Of a stretch of DNA of 64,000 bases, positions 25,898 through 33,421 are shown one piece after another. Location of the stretch: positions 744,001-808,000 of the forward strand of contig NZ_CP047166.1 in assembly GCF_016806125.1 (NCBI RefSeq), written 5' to 3'. The stretch is from Ponticoccus alexandrii (GTDB lineage Bacteria; Pseudomonadota; Alphaproteobacteria; Rhodobacterales; Rhodobacteraceae). Below the pieces are notes generated by a model that saw only the letters and a list, made by a program, of their open reading frames with translations, was not told where the DNA came from and ran no database searches. The translations under genes and the position numbers were made by a program. Positions within the stretch are counted from its first letter, which is position 1, and the number at the start of each line of letters is the position of its first letter.

Positions 25898-26080
25898 CTG
25901 CGCTGCTCGTCCGTTTTGTTTGCCCGGGACTCTACCCGCAATTGGGGGGAATGTTGACGGGCTGCAAGCCCGGGGATCGTTTTACTTGCGGCTAAATTGT
26001 GTGCAAATTCGAAATTTAGGCGAAATTTTAGGCACTCAGAAGCCTTGAGCAGCCGCATATTCAAGCCCGCTCTTCATTTT

Positions 26081-26146
26081 GGACCCCGTGGCACGTTCCT
26101 CTGCCGGTGCCACTGCGGGGTCCGTCCCCGCCTGATTGAAGGGGAC
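26081..26146 (+). promoter_or_regulatory. structured leader of glnK with possible SD occlusion
   Basis: Hairpin 1: GGACCCCGTGGCAC (26081-26094) pairs with GTGCCA-CTG-CGGGGTCC (26107-26123), 14 pairs with a 3-base bulge. Hairpin 2: GTCCCC (26124-26129) pairs with GGGGAC (26141-26146), which covers the Shine-Dalgarno AAGGGGA of glnK. Hairpins 1 and 2 directly abut. Upstream, CGAAATTTAGG (26010) and CGAAATTTTAGG (26021) form a direct repeat. A regulatory role is inference. Confidence 0.5.
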
Positions 26147-26150
26147 ACAG

Positions 26151-26489
26151 GTGAAACTGATCATTGCAACGATCAAGCCGTTCAAGCTGGAAGAGGTCCG
26201 CGAGGCCCTGACCGGCATTGGCGTGCGCGGCATGATGGTGACCGAGATCAAGGGCTTCGGCTCTCAGTCCGGCCACACCGAAATCTATCGCGGTGCTGAA
26301 TACGCGGTGAATTTCGTGCCGAAAATCAAGCTGGAGATCGTCGTTTCGGCGGCCATGACCGATCAGGTCGTGGAGACCATCAAGTCGACCGCCCAGACCG
26401 GCAAGATCGGCGACGGCAAGATCTTCGTGCTGGATGTCCAGCAGGCCGTGCGGGTGCGCACCGGCGAAACCGACGCAGACGCGCTGTAA
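26151..26489 (+). CDS. glnK: P-II nitrogen regulatory protein GlnK/GlnB
   Basis: A 112-residue trimeric P-II signal protein that senses ATP/ADP and 2-oxoglutarate and blocks AmtB when nitrogen is plentiful. The N-terminus MKLIIATIKPFKLEEVREAL starts with GTG at 26151; a TTG further upstream lacks family support. The T-loop carries Tyr51, the uridylylation site, in GHTEIYRGAEY. The C-terminal GKIGDGKIFVLDVQQAVRVRTGE is canonical. It is followed 30 bp later by amtB, which is the normal GlnK context. Confidence 0.96.
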   Translation: MKLIIATIKPFKLEEVREALTGIGVRGMMVTEIKGFGSQSGHTEIYRGAEYAVNFVPKIKLEIVVSAAMTDQVVETIKSTAQTGKIGDGKIFVLDVQQAVRVRTGETDADAL

Positions 26490-26519
26490 GACGCGCCAGA
26501 TTTTCACGAGGGAACGACC

Positions 26520-27896
26520 ATGAACAAATTCAAGACCCTGGCTCCGCTCGCGCTGATGATCGCGCTGCCCAGCCTCGGCTTCGCGCAGGAGGCCGCCGAA
26601 GCGGCAGCCGAAGCAGGCCCGGTTGCCGGCACCGACGCCTCTTCCGATTCGATCTTCATCTTCAACTCGCTGCTGTTCCTCATCGGCGGCTTCCTGGTGT
26701 TCTTCATGGCCGCGGGCTTTGCCATGCTCGAGGCAGGCCTCGTGCGGTCGAAGAACGTGACCATGCAGCTGACCAAGAACATGGGCCTCTTCGCCATCGC
26801 GGCGATCATGTACTACCTGATCGGCTACAACGTGATGTACCCGCTGGGCAACTGGTCCATCGGCACCGATGAGACCGGCGGCTACCTTGGTGCCTTCGGG
26901 GTTGCGGTTCTGGAAGCCGTGGGCGTGACCCGCGATACTGCGGACGATTACGGCTATGCCTCGACCGGCTCGGACTTCTTCTTCCAGCTGATGTTCTGTG
27001 CCGCCACCGCCTCGATCGTGTCCGGCACGCTGGCCGAGCGCATCAAGCTCTGGCCCTTCCTGATCTTCACCGCGATCCTGACCGGCCTCATCTACCCGAT
27101 CCAGGCCTCGTGGAAGTGGGGCGGCGGCTTCCTCGACAGCCAGTACGGCTTTCTCGACTTCGCTGGTTCGACGGTCGTGCACTCGGTCGGTGGCTGGGCG
27201 GCTCTGGCTGGCGCCATCATCCTCGGCCCGCGCATCGGCAAGTATGCCAAGGATGGCCGCGTGGTTCCGATGATGGGTTCGAACCTGCCGCTGGCAACGC
27301 TGGGTACGTTCATCCTGTGGATGGGCTGGTTCGGCTTCAACGGCGCATCGCAGCTGGCCATGGGGTCGGTGGGTGACGTGGCCGACATCAGCCGCATCTT
27401 CGCCAACACCAACATGGCGGCAGCCGGTGGCGCGCTCACGGCACTGATCCTGACGCAACTGCTGTACAAGAAGGTCGACCTGACCATGGTGCTGAACGGC
27501 GCTCTGGCGGGCCTCGTGTCCATCACCGCAGAGCCGCTGACCCCGACGCTGGGCGCAGCCACCCTGATCGGTGCCGTCGGTGGCGTGATCGTGGTCTTCG
27601 CGGTTCCCTTCCTCGACAAGCTCAAGATCGACGACGTGGTCGGCGCCATCCCGGTGCACCTCTTCGCCGGTATCTGGGGCACGCTGGCCGTGGTCCTGAC
27701 CAACGGTGACGCGACCATCGGCGGGCAGGTCATCTCGATCATCATCGTCGGTGTCTTCGTCTTCGTGGTCTCGGCGGTCCTGTGGCTGATCCTCAAGGCC
27801 GTCACCGGCATTCGGGTGACAGAAGAGGAAGAGATCATGGGTCTCGACATGGCCGAACTGGGGATGGAGGCCTATCCCGAATTCTCGAAGGGCTGA
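26520..27896 (+). CDS. amtB: ammonium transporter AmtB
   Basis: A 458-residue ammonium channel with a cleavable signal (LALMIALPSLGFAQ) and eleven predicted membrane helices. Family blocks include AGFAMLEAGLVRSKN, GYNVMYP, FQLMFCAATASIVSGTLAER, DFAGSTVVHSVGGWAAL and WFGFNGAS. The residue order agrees with the twin-His pore (VHSVGG and VHLFAGIWG). A short acidic and alanine-rich stretch follows the signal. It works with GlnK in nitrogen uptake and is ended by a strong terminator. Confidence 0.97.
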   Translation: MNKFKTLAPLALMIALPSLGFAQEAAEAAAEAGPVAGTDASSDSIFIFNSLLFLIGGFLVFFMAAGFAMLEAGLVRSKNVTMQLTKNMGLFAIAAIMYYLIGYNVMYPLGNWSIGTDETGGYLGAFGVAVLEAVGVTRDTADDYGYASTGSDFFFQLMFCAATASIVSGTLAERIKLWPFLIFTAILTGLIYPIQASWKWGGGFLDSQYGFLDFAGSTVVHSVGGWAALAGAIILGPRIGKYAKDGRVVPMMGSNLPLATLGTFILWMGWFGFNGASQLAMGSVGDVADISRIFANTNMAAAGGALTALILTQLLYKKVDLTMVLNGALAGLVSITAEPLTPTLGAATLIGAVGGVIVVFAVPFLDKLKIDDVVGAIPVHLFAGIWGTLAVVLTNGDATIGGQVISIIIVGVFVFVVSAVLWLILKAVTGIRVTEEEEIMGLDMAELGMEAYPEFSKG

Positions 27897-27929
27897 GTTT
27901 CTCCTTCCACTCAGTCTAGAGACCACTGG

Positions 27930-27958
27930 CCCGGGCGCTCGCGCCCGGGTTTTTTTTA
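27930..27958 (+). terminator. intrinsic terminator of glnK-amtB
   Basis: Arms CCCGGGCG (27930-27937) and CGCCCGGG (27942-27949) with a CTCG loop are followed by eight T. It lies 34 bp after the amtB stop. Confidence 0.92.
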
Positions 27959-27988
27959 CGTTCCGAAAAGCCACGGCTTTTCGGAACG
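27959..27988. repeat. second hairpin behind amtB terminator
   Basis: Perfect 14-bp arms CGTTCCGAAAAGCC and GGCTTTTCGGAACG are separated by AC. It lies immediately after the T-run. It resembles the intergenic hairpins A-D in size and position. Confidence 0.7.
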
Positions 27989-28040
27989 GGTGGCAAGGTC
28001 CAGTACCGCTTTTTAGAACCAACCTTCGTCACGCCCATCC

Positions 28041-28206
28041 GGCGCGGAATCAAGGCCGCAGGCCGCCGCGCCATCGCAGGGCCGTCCCCGGGCCCGGCGA
28101 TTTGGCTGCTGCCTGCGCGACCTGTCCGAGTTCATACGGACTTGGCGGGGATAAACTGCCTTCCAGAAACCGAAGATCGCCGGACCACGGCCCTGTGATG
28201 GCGCGG
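28041..28206. repeat. dispersed intergenic repeat, copy 2
   Basis: It begins GGCGCGGAATCAAGG (28041). The segment from GCGATTTGG (28097) to GATGGCGCGG (28206) aligns with 23436-23543, including CGGACTTG-CGGGAT-AACTGCCTT and CGCCGGAC-AC-GCCCTG blocks. The rest of the 476-bp gap (27897-28372) contains no gene that I can support. Confidence 0.6.
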
Positions 28207-28372
28207 CTTGCCGCTTCGGGGACAGGGGGCAAGTGGCCTTGGTTGGACGGATGCGCCTTAAACCCAGGGTTCAACTGGAAGGCCGCAGAATCACAGGAAT
28301 GAGCAGGGGCCGCGGAGCACTCCAGCCTACCCGCATAAATCTCACCCGCGCGATGACCTCAACAGGACACCC

Positions 28373-29137
28373 TCAGCCCTCCTCCCGCATCAGCCTCTGG
28401 CGCGCGATGGCCTCGTTGCGGTCCGCCTTGCGGTCGGCAAACAGCGCATCCTCGACAAAGCTCAGGTGCGCCTCGACGGCGGCGCGGGCTGCCGCGCTGT
28501 CGCGGGCCTGCAGGGCCGCGTTGATGCTGCGGTGCTGGTCCAGCAGGGCCTCTCGCGTGGTGCGTTGTTTGAACATGACCTGCCGGTTGTAGAACACACC
28601 CTCGCGCAGCAGCTGGTACATCGAGCGCATCATGTGCAGCATGATGACGTTGTGGCTGGCCTCGATGATGGCAAGGTGAAAGTCCGCGTCCAGACGGGCC
28701 TCTTCCGCCGGGTTGCGCTTGCCGTGCGCGGCCTCCATCCGGGTGTAGAGCGTGTCGATGACCTTGAGGTCGCTTTCGGTGCCTGCCTCGGCGGCGCGTT
28801 CGGCGGCGAGACCCTCCATGTCGCGCCGGAAGGACAGGTAGTCGAAGACCGCCTCGTCGTGGCTGGCAAACAGCTGCACCAGCGTGCCGGAGAAGGCAGA
28901 GCCCAGCAGCTCGGTCACGAAGATGCCCGCGCCGGCGCGGGTTTCCAGCAGACCGCGTTCGGACAGGTCGGCCACCGCCTCGCGCAGCGAGGGGCGCGAG
29001 ACGCCAAGACGCTCGGACAGTTCGCGTTCCGAGGGCAGGCGTTCCCCGGGGCGCAGGATGCCGCGCAGGATCAGCCGCTCGATCTGCCGGACGACGGCAA
29101 GCGACAGTTTCTCGGGCTGGACCTTTTCGAAGGGCAT
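28373..29137 (-). CDS. FadR-subfamily GntR transcriptional regulator (FCD domain)
   Basis: A 254-residue regulator with a winged-helix GntR domain at the N-terminus (GERLPSERELSERLGVSRPSLREAV, residues about 32-56) and an FCD ligand domain. The latter's metal/ligand residues are in DADFHLAIIEASHN and the terminal VEAHLSFVEDAL. Members of this PdhR/LldR-like group respond to pyruvate, lactate, glycolate or similar acids. It stands alone: an intergenic repeat lies on one side and moaE on the other, so the target is unknown. A possible operator lies just upstream. Confidence 0.92.
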   Translation of the reverse strand: MPFEKVQPEKLSLAVVRQIERLILRGILRPGERLPSERELSERLGVSRPSLREAVADLSERGLLETRAGAGIFVTELLGSAFSGTLVQLFASHDEAVFDYLSFRRDMEGLAAERAAEAGTESDLKVIDTLYTRMEAAHGKRNPAEEARLDADFHLAIIEASHNVIMLHMMRSMYQLLREGVFYNRQVMFKQRTTREALLDQHRSINAALQARDSAAARAAVEAHLSFVEDALFADRKADRNEAIARQRLMREEG

Positions 29138-29152
29138 AATCGGGCCTCGCAG

Positions 29153-29171
29153 TGGTCAGATATGTTTACCA
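29153..29171. promoter_or_regulatory. possible FadR-type operator
   Basis: TGGTCAGATATGTTTACCA, an inverted repeat TGGT-N11-ACCA 16 bp upstream of the regulator start. FadR-family sites often use TGGT-N3-ACCA, so the spacing is wider than usual. Autoregulation would fit the position. Confidence 0.3.
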
Positions 29172-29215
29172 AAGCGGGTGGGATTGGGAAAGGCGGGATC
29201 GGTCGCGCGCCCGGG

Positions 29216-29659
29216 TTACCAGCGGGTCAGGGCCTCTTCGTCCTCGTCCTTTGCCGCCACCCAAGAGGTGCCGTCGCGCCCGTGTTCCTTCTTCCAGAAG
29301 GGGGCGCGGGACTTCAGGTAGTCCATCAGGTACTCGGCGGCCTCGAAGGCGTCCTTGCGGTGCGGGGCGGCGGTGGCGACCATCATGATCTGCTCGCCCG
29401 GCGCCATGCGCCCGAAGCGGTGGATCACCAGCGCATCGCCCAGCGACCAGCGCGCCACGGCCTCTGCCGCGATCGTTTCCAGCGCCTTCTCGGTCATGCC
29501 GGGGTAGTGCTCGATCTCCATCCGGTCGAGATCGCCCGCGCCGGTGTCGCGCACCACGCCGGTGAAGGTCACGACGGCGCCCATGTCGGTGCGTCCGGCG
29601 GCGAAGCCCGCCGCTTCTGCGCCGAAGTCGAAGGGCGCCTCCTGCACAACCACACGCAT
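29216..29659 (-). CDS. moaE: molybdopterin synthase catalytic subunit
   Basis: A 147-residue MoaE that, with MoaD, inserts the two sulfurs into precursor Z to form molybdopterin. Blocks seen are GAVVTFTGVVRD, MEIEHYPGMTEKALE, IHRFGRMAPGEQIMMVA and the catalytic-lysine segments HRKDAFEA and FWKKE. The ATG at 29659 lies one base beyond the moaD stop. It is the last gene of pgsA-moaD-moaE. Confidence 0.96.
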   Translation of the reverse strand: MRVVVQEAPFDFGAEAAGFAAGRTDMGAVVTFTGVVRDTGAGDLDRMEIEHYPGMTEKALETIAAEAVARWSLGDALVIHRFGRMAPGEQIMMVATAAPHRKDAFEAAEYLMDYLKSRAPFWKKEHGRDGTSWVAAKDEDEEALTRW

Positions 29660-29660
29660 C

Positions 29661-29906
29661 TCAGCCCCCGGTCATCGGCGGGAAGAAGGCGACTTCGCGG
29701 GCGCCGTCGAGCGGGGCATCGAAATCCGTCAGTTCCTGATCCACCGCCACGCGCAGGGCCGAGGTATCGGCGAAGGCGGCGGCGTAGCGTTCTTCGCGGG
29801 CCACCAGTTCGGCCACCAGATCCTTGACCGTGGCCGCCTCGGTGTCGATGCGTTCCTTTGCCAGCCCGATCCTCTCGCGGACCCAGGCGAAATACAGCAC
29901 GTCCAT
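29661..29906 (-). CDS. moaD: molybdopterin synthase sulfur-carrier subunit
   Basis: An 81-residue ubiquitin-fold MoaD with the required C-terminal Gly-Gly (FFPPMTGG), which is thiocarboxylated in use. The start MDVLYFAWVRERIG is at ATG 29906, which shares one base with the pgsA stop (TGATG). It is co-translated with pgsA upstream and moaE downstream. Confidence 0.96.
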   Translation of the reverse strand: MDVLYFAWVRERIGLAKERIDTEAATVKDLVAELVAREERYAAAFADTSALRVAVDQELTDFDAPLDGAREVAFFPPMTGG

Positions 29907-30571
29907 CAGCGATCCTCCTTCAGAAAGGGCAGGGCCTTGCGGAAGTAATCCCCGCCGGTGATCAGCGTCAGCGCGGCGGCGATCCAGAGCAGAACCAGCC
30001 CCGCGTGGCCGGACCAGATCATGCCCCGGTACCTCCACCCAAGGCCAAGTTCGTCCGGGACCTCTCCGGCCATGATACGCTCGAACAGGGCCTCATCCAT
30101 GCCGAAGGCCGACATGCCGAGGTAGTGTTCGAAGACACCCTGCGCAAAGAGCGTCGCGATTGCGACCATCTGCGCCGTGGTCTTCCACTTGGCCAGCTTG
30201 GTGACCTTCAGCGTGCCTGCCGTGTCGCCGAGGTACTCGCGCAGGCCAGAGACGAAGACCTCGCGGAACAGGATCACGGTGGCGGGCAGCACCAGCCACG
30301 GCGACATCGAGGAATAGCCGACGATCACCATCAGCGCGATCACCACCATCGCCTTGTCGGCGATGGGGTCCAGCATGGTGCCGATCTTGGTTTCCTGATT
30401 CCACGCGCGCGCCAGCTTGCCGTCGATCCAGTCCGTCAGCGAGGCCGTGACGAACAGCAGCAGCGCGAACCAGTCGGCCAGCGGGCGGTGGAAATACAGG
30501 AACATCACCGCGACGCCGGGGGCGGCAAGCAGGCGCAGGACCGTGAGGATATTGGGCAGGTTCCATCTCAT
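29906..30571 (-). CDS. pgsA: CDP-diacylglycerol-glycerol-3-phosphate 3-phosphatidyltransferase
   Basis: A 221-residue inner-membrane enzyme that makes phosphatidylglycerol phosphate, the committed step to phosphatidylglycerol and cardiolipin. The CDP-alcohol phosphatidyltransferase motif D-x2-DG-x2-AR-x8-G-x3-D-x3-D is seen from DWIDGKLARAW to KIGTMLDPIADK. Four to five hydrophobic helices are present. The ATG at 30571 begins MRWNLPNILTVLRL, the standard N-terminus. It shares an operon with moaD and moaE, an arrangement known in this bacterial family. Confidence 0.96.
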   Translation of the reverse strand: MRWNLPNILTVLRLLAAPGVAVMFLYFHRPLADWFALLLFVTASLTDWIDGKLARAWNQETKIGTMLDPIADKAMVVIALMVIVGYSSMSPWLVLPATVILFREVFVSGLREYLGDTAGTLKVTKLAKWKTTAQMVAIATLFAQGVFEHYLGMSAFGMDEALFERIMAGEVPDELGLGWRYRGMIWSGHAGLVLLWIAAALTLITGGDYFRKALPFLKEDR

Positions 30572-30688
30572 GCGGGATGACTTAGCCCGGATCGCTCCGG
30601 GGGGGAAGGTCCGCCGATTTCCGCCGGTCGGCGTTGCGTCGGCCCGGGGGAACCCCATCTTGAGGGAGACGCAGACTTGGAGAATGAC

Positions 30689-31069
30689 ATGCGGTATCTG
30701 GTTCTGGTCGCCGGCCTTGCGGCATCGGGGTGCGGGGCGGAGCCCGAGGCGATCCCCGGGCTCTGGCAAATCGAAACGCTGGACGGCGAGGCCTTTGCGG
30801 CGCGCGCAATGGTGGACATGTCGGAACCTGGCCGGATCTCCGGCAAGGCGCCCTGTAACGGTTTTTCCGGCAGCCGGGAGGGGACGCTTGCGGCGTTCGA
30901 ACTCGGGCCGCTTATGGCGACCAAGATGGCCTGCCCGGACCTGAGCGACGAGTCGCGCTTCTTCGAGCAGCTGGGGGCCATGACCTCGGCGGTGGAAGAG
31001 GGCGGCAAACTGGTGCTGAGCGACGGCGCAGGCGGTGGCATGGTCTTCGTCCCGGCCCCGGCAGAGTAG
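30689..31069 (+). CDS. META-domain (HslJ-like) lipoprotein
   Basis: A 126-residue small secreted protein with a probable lipobox ASGC (Cys15 region, LVLVAGLAASGCG) and a META/HslJ fold shown by GLWQIETLDGE, RISGKAPCNGFSG and LGPLMATKMACPD. HslJ-type proteins are linked to envelope stress or novobiocin resistance in E. coli; the molecular role is unclear. GGAG seven bases upstream supports the ATG at 30689. It is divergent from pgsA and convergent with recO. Confidence 0.85.
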   Translation: MRYLVLVAGLAASGCGAEPEAIPGLWQIETLDGEAFAARAMVDMSEPGRISGKAPCNGFSGSREGTLAAFELGPLMATKMACPDLSDESRFFEQLGAMTSAVEEGGKLVLSDGAGGGMVFVPAPAE

Positions 31070-31128
31070 GGCGGGGCTTCGCGGGGCTGCGGTTGGTGAC
31101 GCTGCGCTGCCCGGGCCTGATGGCCGAG

Positions 31129-31157
31129 GCCGGGGGCTGCTGTGATCAGCCCCCGGC
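31129..31157. terminator. bidirectional hairpin between META gene and recO
   Basis: Arms GCCGGGGGCTG (31129-31139) and CAGCCCCCGGC (31147-31157) with a 7-base loop. It overlaps the recO stop codon (31146-31148). There is no clear T-run, so termination strength is uncertain. Confidence 0.5.
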
Positions 31158-31877
31158 GCGGGCGCGAATGCGGTCCATCAGGGCCTCGCGCGCGGCGGGC
31201 AGGGGACGGCCGACGATCTCGGCGGCCAGGCGGTCCGTCAGGAAATGCCCCGTCACCGCCAGCGCCTCGACGATTTCGGCGTCTGGGGCCGTGCCCTCTC
31301 CACGCAGGACGGGGGGCAGGGGCAGCAGGCGGTCGGCCCAGTCCCCGGCGCCGTCGCGCGTGACGGCGCGCCCGGTGCGCGGTGAAACAAGCATCAGCCC
31401 CTCTGTCGCGCCGGTGACGGCGCAGGACGACAGGTCCAGCGCAAAGCCCATCTCTTCCAGCAGCCGCATTTCCCAGCGCAGGTAGGCCAGCGGCCAGAGC
31501 GTGGGCTGGCCAAGCAGGTCCAGCAGTTGCTCGCTGTGCCGGTAAAGCGTCGGGTGGGCCTCGCGTTCCGGCAGGGCATAGGCCAGAAGCGCGGTCACGG
31601 CGGAGAGTCCCGCCAGCGCCAGCCGGTCGGCCAGCGCGGCGGCCATGCGCGAGCGCTGCGGCTCTGCGGTGAAGGCGCCCATGTGGTCGTCGAGCCTTGC
31701 GCGCCAGGTGACGTCAAGCTGCGCCCCGGGCTGAAGCGACGCCGCGCGCTTGCGCGACGCGCCGCCCCGCAGCACGCCGGTCTGGCGCCCGTGCCCCGGC
31801 GTGAAGACGTCAAGGATCAGGGCGGTCTCGCCATGTTTGCGGGTGGTCAGAAGAATGCCGGTATCGCGCCAGTCCAT
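31146..31877 (-). CDS. recO: DNA repair protein RecO
   Basis: A 243-residue RecO, a RecFOR-pathway mediator that loads RecA on SSB-coated DNA. The OB-fold N-terminus is [21 protein letters not shown], with [18 protein letters not shown] following. The helical middle part has [20 protein letters not shown]. Length is normal. The stop lies within a strong hairpin. The 284 bp before the start (31878-32161) hold no recognisable gene or signal. Confidence 0.95.
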   Translation of the reverse strand: MDWRDTGILLTTRKHGETALILDVFTPGHGRQTGVLRGGASRKRAASLQPGAQLDVTWRARLDDHMGAFTAEPQRSRMAAALADRLALAGLSAVTALLAYALPEREAHPTLYRHSEQLLDLLGQPTLWPLAYLRWEMRLLEEMGFALDLSSCAVTGATEGLMLVSPRTGRAVTRDGAGDWADRLLPLPPVLRGEGTAPDAEIVEALAVTGHFLTDRLAAEIVGRPLPAAREALMDRIRARAGG

Positions 31878-32161
31878 CGGCGCAAAGTGAGGGGGGACAG
31901 GCGCGGTGGCAAGGGGGGCGGTGCGGTCGGGCGCGGTGTCCCGTGCGCGTGACCAGCGCCGCCACCGGGGGGGGCGCCATGGCCGCTACCGTGCCGCAGG
32001 GGCGCTAGACACCCCACCATCGCCGCGCGCCCGTCCCGGGGCCTGTAGCCTGCCAAGTGCCATGACCGCCAAATGCCGCAGGCGACACCGGGGTCTGGCG
32101 GGTCGAGGGCCCCAAGGTCCTGCCGCGTCGGTCGTGCGCGGGGCGCATCAGGTCGGGCGGT

Positions 32162-33265
32162 TCACCACTCTTCGACCGCCTCGCGCCACATCCGGGTCAG
32201 CCATGCGGGCAGGGCCTCGCCGGACAGCCCGGCGCTGCCGGTTTCGATCACCGCCGGATCGGCCAGAGAGGCCGTCAGCGTCGCAAGGGTGAAGTCGCCC
32301 GCGTAGGCGGCGCCCTTGAAATGCCGCGAGGGGGCCTGCGCGGCGCCATCCAGCAGTTTCACGAAGGCCTCGGCCACCGTCACCCCCAGCACCGCGCCCG
32401 CCATGCTGTCGGTCGGGAAATGCACCCCGGCCACGGTGCGGTTCATCGCGATCCGCTCGGCATGGCGATACAGCGGCGCGCCGCTGCGGATCTCTTCGAC
32501 CGGATCGAAGGCGCGGTCGTGAAACAGCCGGGTCAGCAGGGTTGCCAGCGCGAAGGCCTCTGTCGCGTGCCCCGAGGGCCATGCCCCGTGACCCGGTGTC
32601 TGGATCAGCGGCTGGACCTTGGTGGACATGGAAATCGGCCGCGCCACGTCGAAACCGTGCTTCAGCGGCATTTCCAGCATGGAACACAGCCGCAGCATCG
32701 CCTGACTCAGGGCCAGCGTCCACTTGGTCGCCTCCGGGGACATGTAGCCCACCAGCGCAAAGAAGCTCTGGATGTCGCCGGTCTGCATGATGATCTCGGA
32801 CAGACGGTCGGCGCGCAGATCGGCGTAGCCGCGCAGGTGTGGCAGTTGCTTGTCCGCCAGAAAGGCGTTCGAGGGTTTCGTCAGGCGCACAAGGGGGTTG
32901 CCCTGAATGGCCACGCTGCCCTCGCCCGCGCCACTGCCGGGTTCCGGCGCGCTGACCGAGAACAGCGCCCCGATGGCCTGATCCATCAGGTTGCGCCGCG
33001 GCCCGGTGGCCATGGCCTTCATCGCCGCCCAGCTGTCCCGGCCCTCCTGTTTCGGCTGGCGGTCGGCGCTGCCGTCCCAGAAACCGATGGTGCCGTCCCG
33101 CGCCACCGCCAGTGCGGCGCTTGAAAAACCGCTGTCCGGGCCGCCCTGCGAATTCTCGGTTGCCTGACTGTTCTGCGAGTTCTGCGAATTCTGGCTGTTC
33201 TGCGAATTCTGACTGTTTTGCGAGTTCTGGCTGTTCTGCGAGTTGAAAAGGCCAAAGACCGGCAT
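32162..33265 (-). CDS. PAP2/vanadium-haloperoxidase-fold protein with NSQ repeats
   Basis: A 367-residue vanadium-haloperoxidase/PAP2-superfamily protein. After MPVFGLF come nine perfect Asn-Ser-Gln triplets (residues 8-34) and a tenth after ATE. The catalytic motifs are intact: K-x6-RP at 202-210 (KHGFDVARP), PSGH at 230-233, and R-x5-H-x3-D at 276-286 (RTVAGVHFPTD). Such sites bind phosphate or vanadate, giving phosphatase or haloperoxidase activity; which one cannot be told. There is no signal peptide or membrane helix, so it is probably soluble. It is divergent from the SARP-like regulator at 33422 with a 156-bp shared promoter region. The cluster context (subtilase, second vHPO homologue) suggests a common process. 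Confidence 0.85.
   Translation of the reverse strand: MPVFGLFNSQNSQNSQNSQNSQNSQNSQNSQNSQATENSQGGPDSGFSSAALAVARDGTIGFWDGSADRQPKQEGRDSWAAMKAMATGPRRNLMDQAIGALFSVSAPEPGSGAGEGSVAIQGNPLVRLTKPSNAFLADKQLPHLRGYADLRADRLSEIIMQTGDIQSFFALVGYMSPEATKWTLALSQAMLRLCSMLEMPLKHGFDVARPISMSTKVQPLIQTPGHGAWPSGHATEAFALATLLTRLFHDRAFDPVEEIRSGAPLYRHAERIAMNRTVAGVHFPTDSMAGAVLGVTVAEAFVKLLDGAAQAPSRHFKGAAYAGDFTLATLTASLADPAVIETGSAGLSGEALPAWLTRMWREAVEEW
33164..33244 (-). repeat. 9-bp coding tandem repeat (Asn-Ser-Gln)
   Basis: Nine contiguous 9-bp units encode NSQ on the minus strand. Third positions and Ser codons (TCG, AGC, AGT) vary between units, so part of the array is an 18- or 27-bp higher-order repeat. Because the unit is a multiple of three, copy-number change would not shift the frame. 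Confidence 0.9.
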
Positions 33266-33421
33266 GACGTCCCTCCGAAATTCCTGTCCGACAGTGCCCC
33301 GCCGGTTTTCAGGGCGTCAAAGATTATTCACGCCATTTGCCCGGGTTTTACGGAATTTTAACGTCCGTTGCCGTTGCGTCGCACCGATGCTAGCGTTTCG
33401 TCCGGGGGTACGGAGCGGGGT

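Noticed and set aside
26089..26104. Possible sigma-54 promoter TGGCAC...TGC upstream of glnK
   Set aside because: The GG-to-GC spacing is 11 instead of 10 and the segment is explained better by the hairpin GTGGCAC/GTGCCAC.
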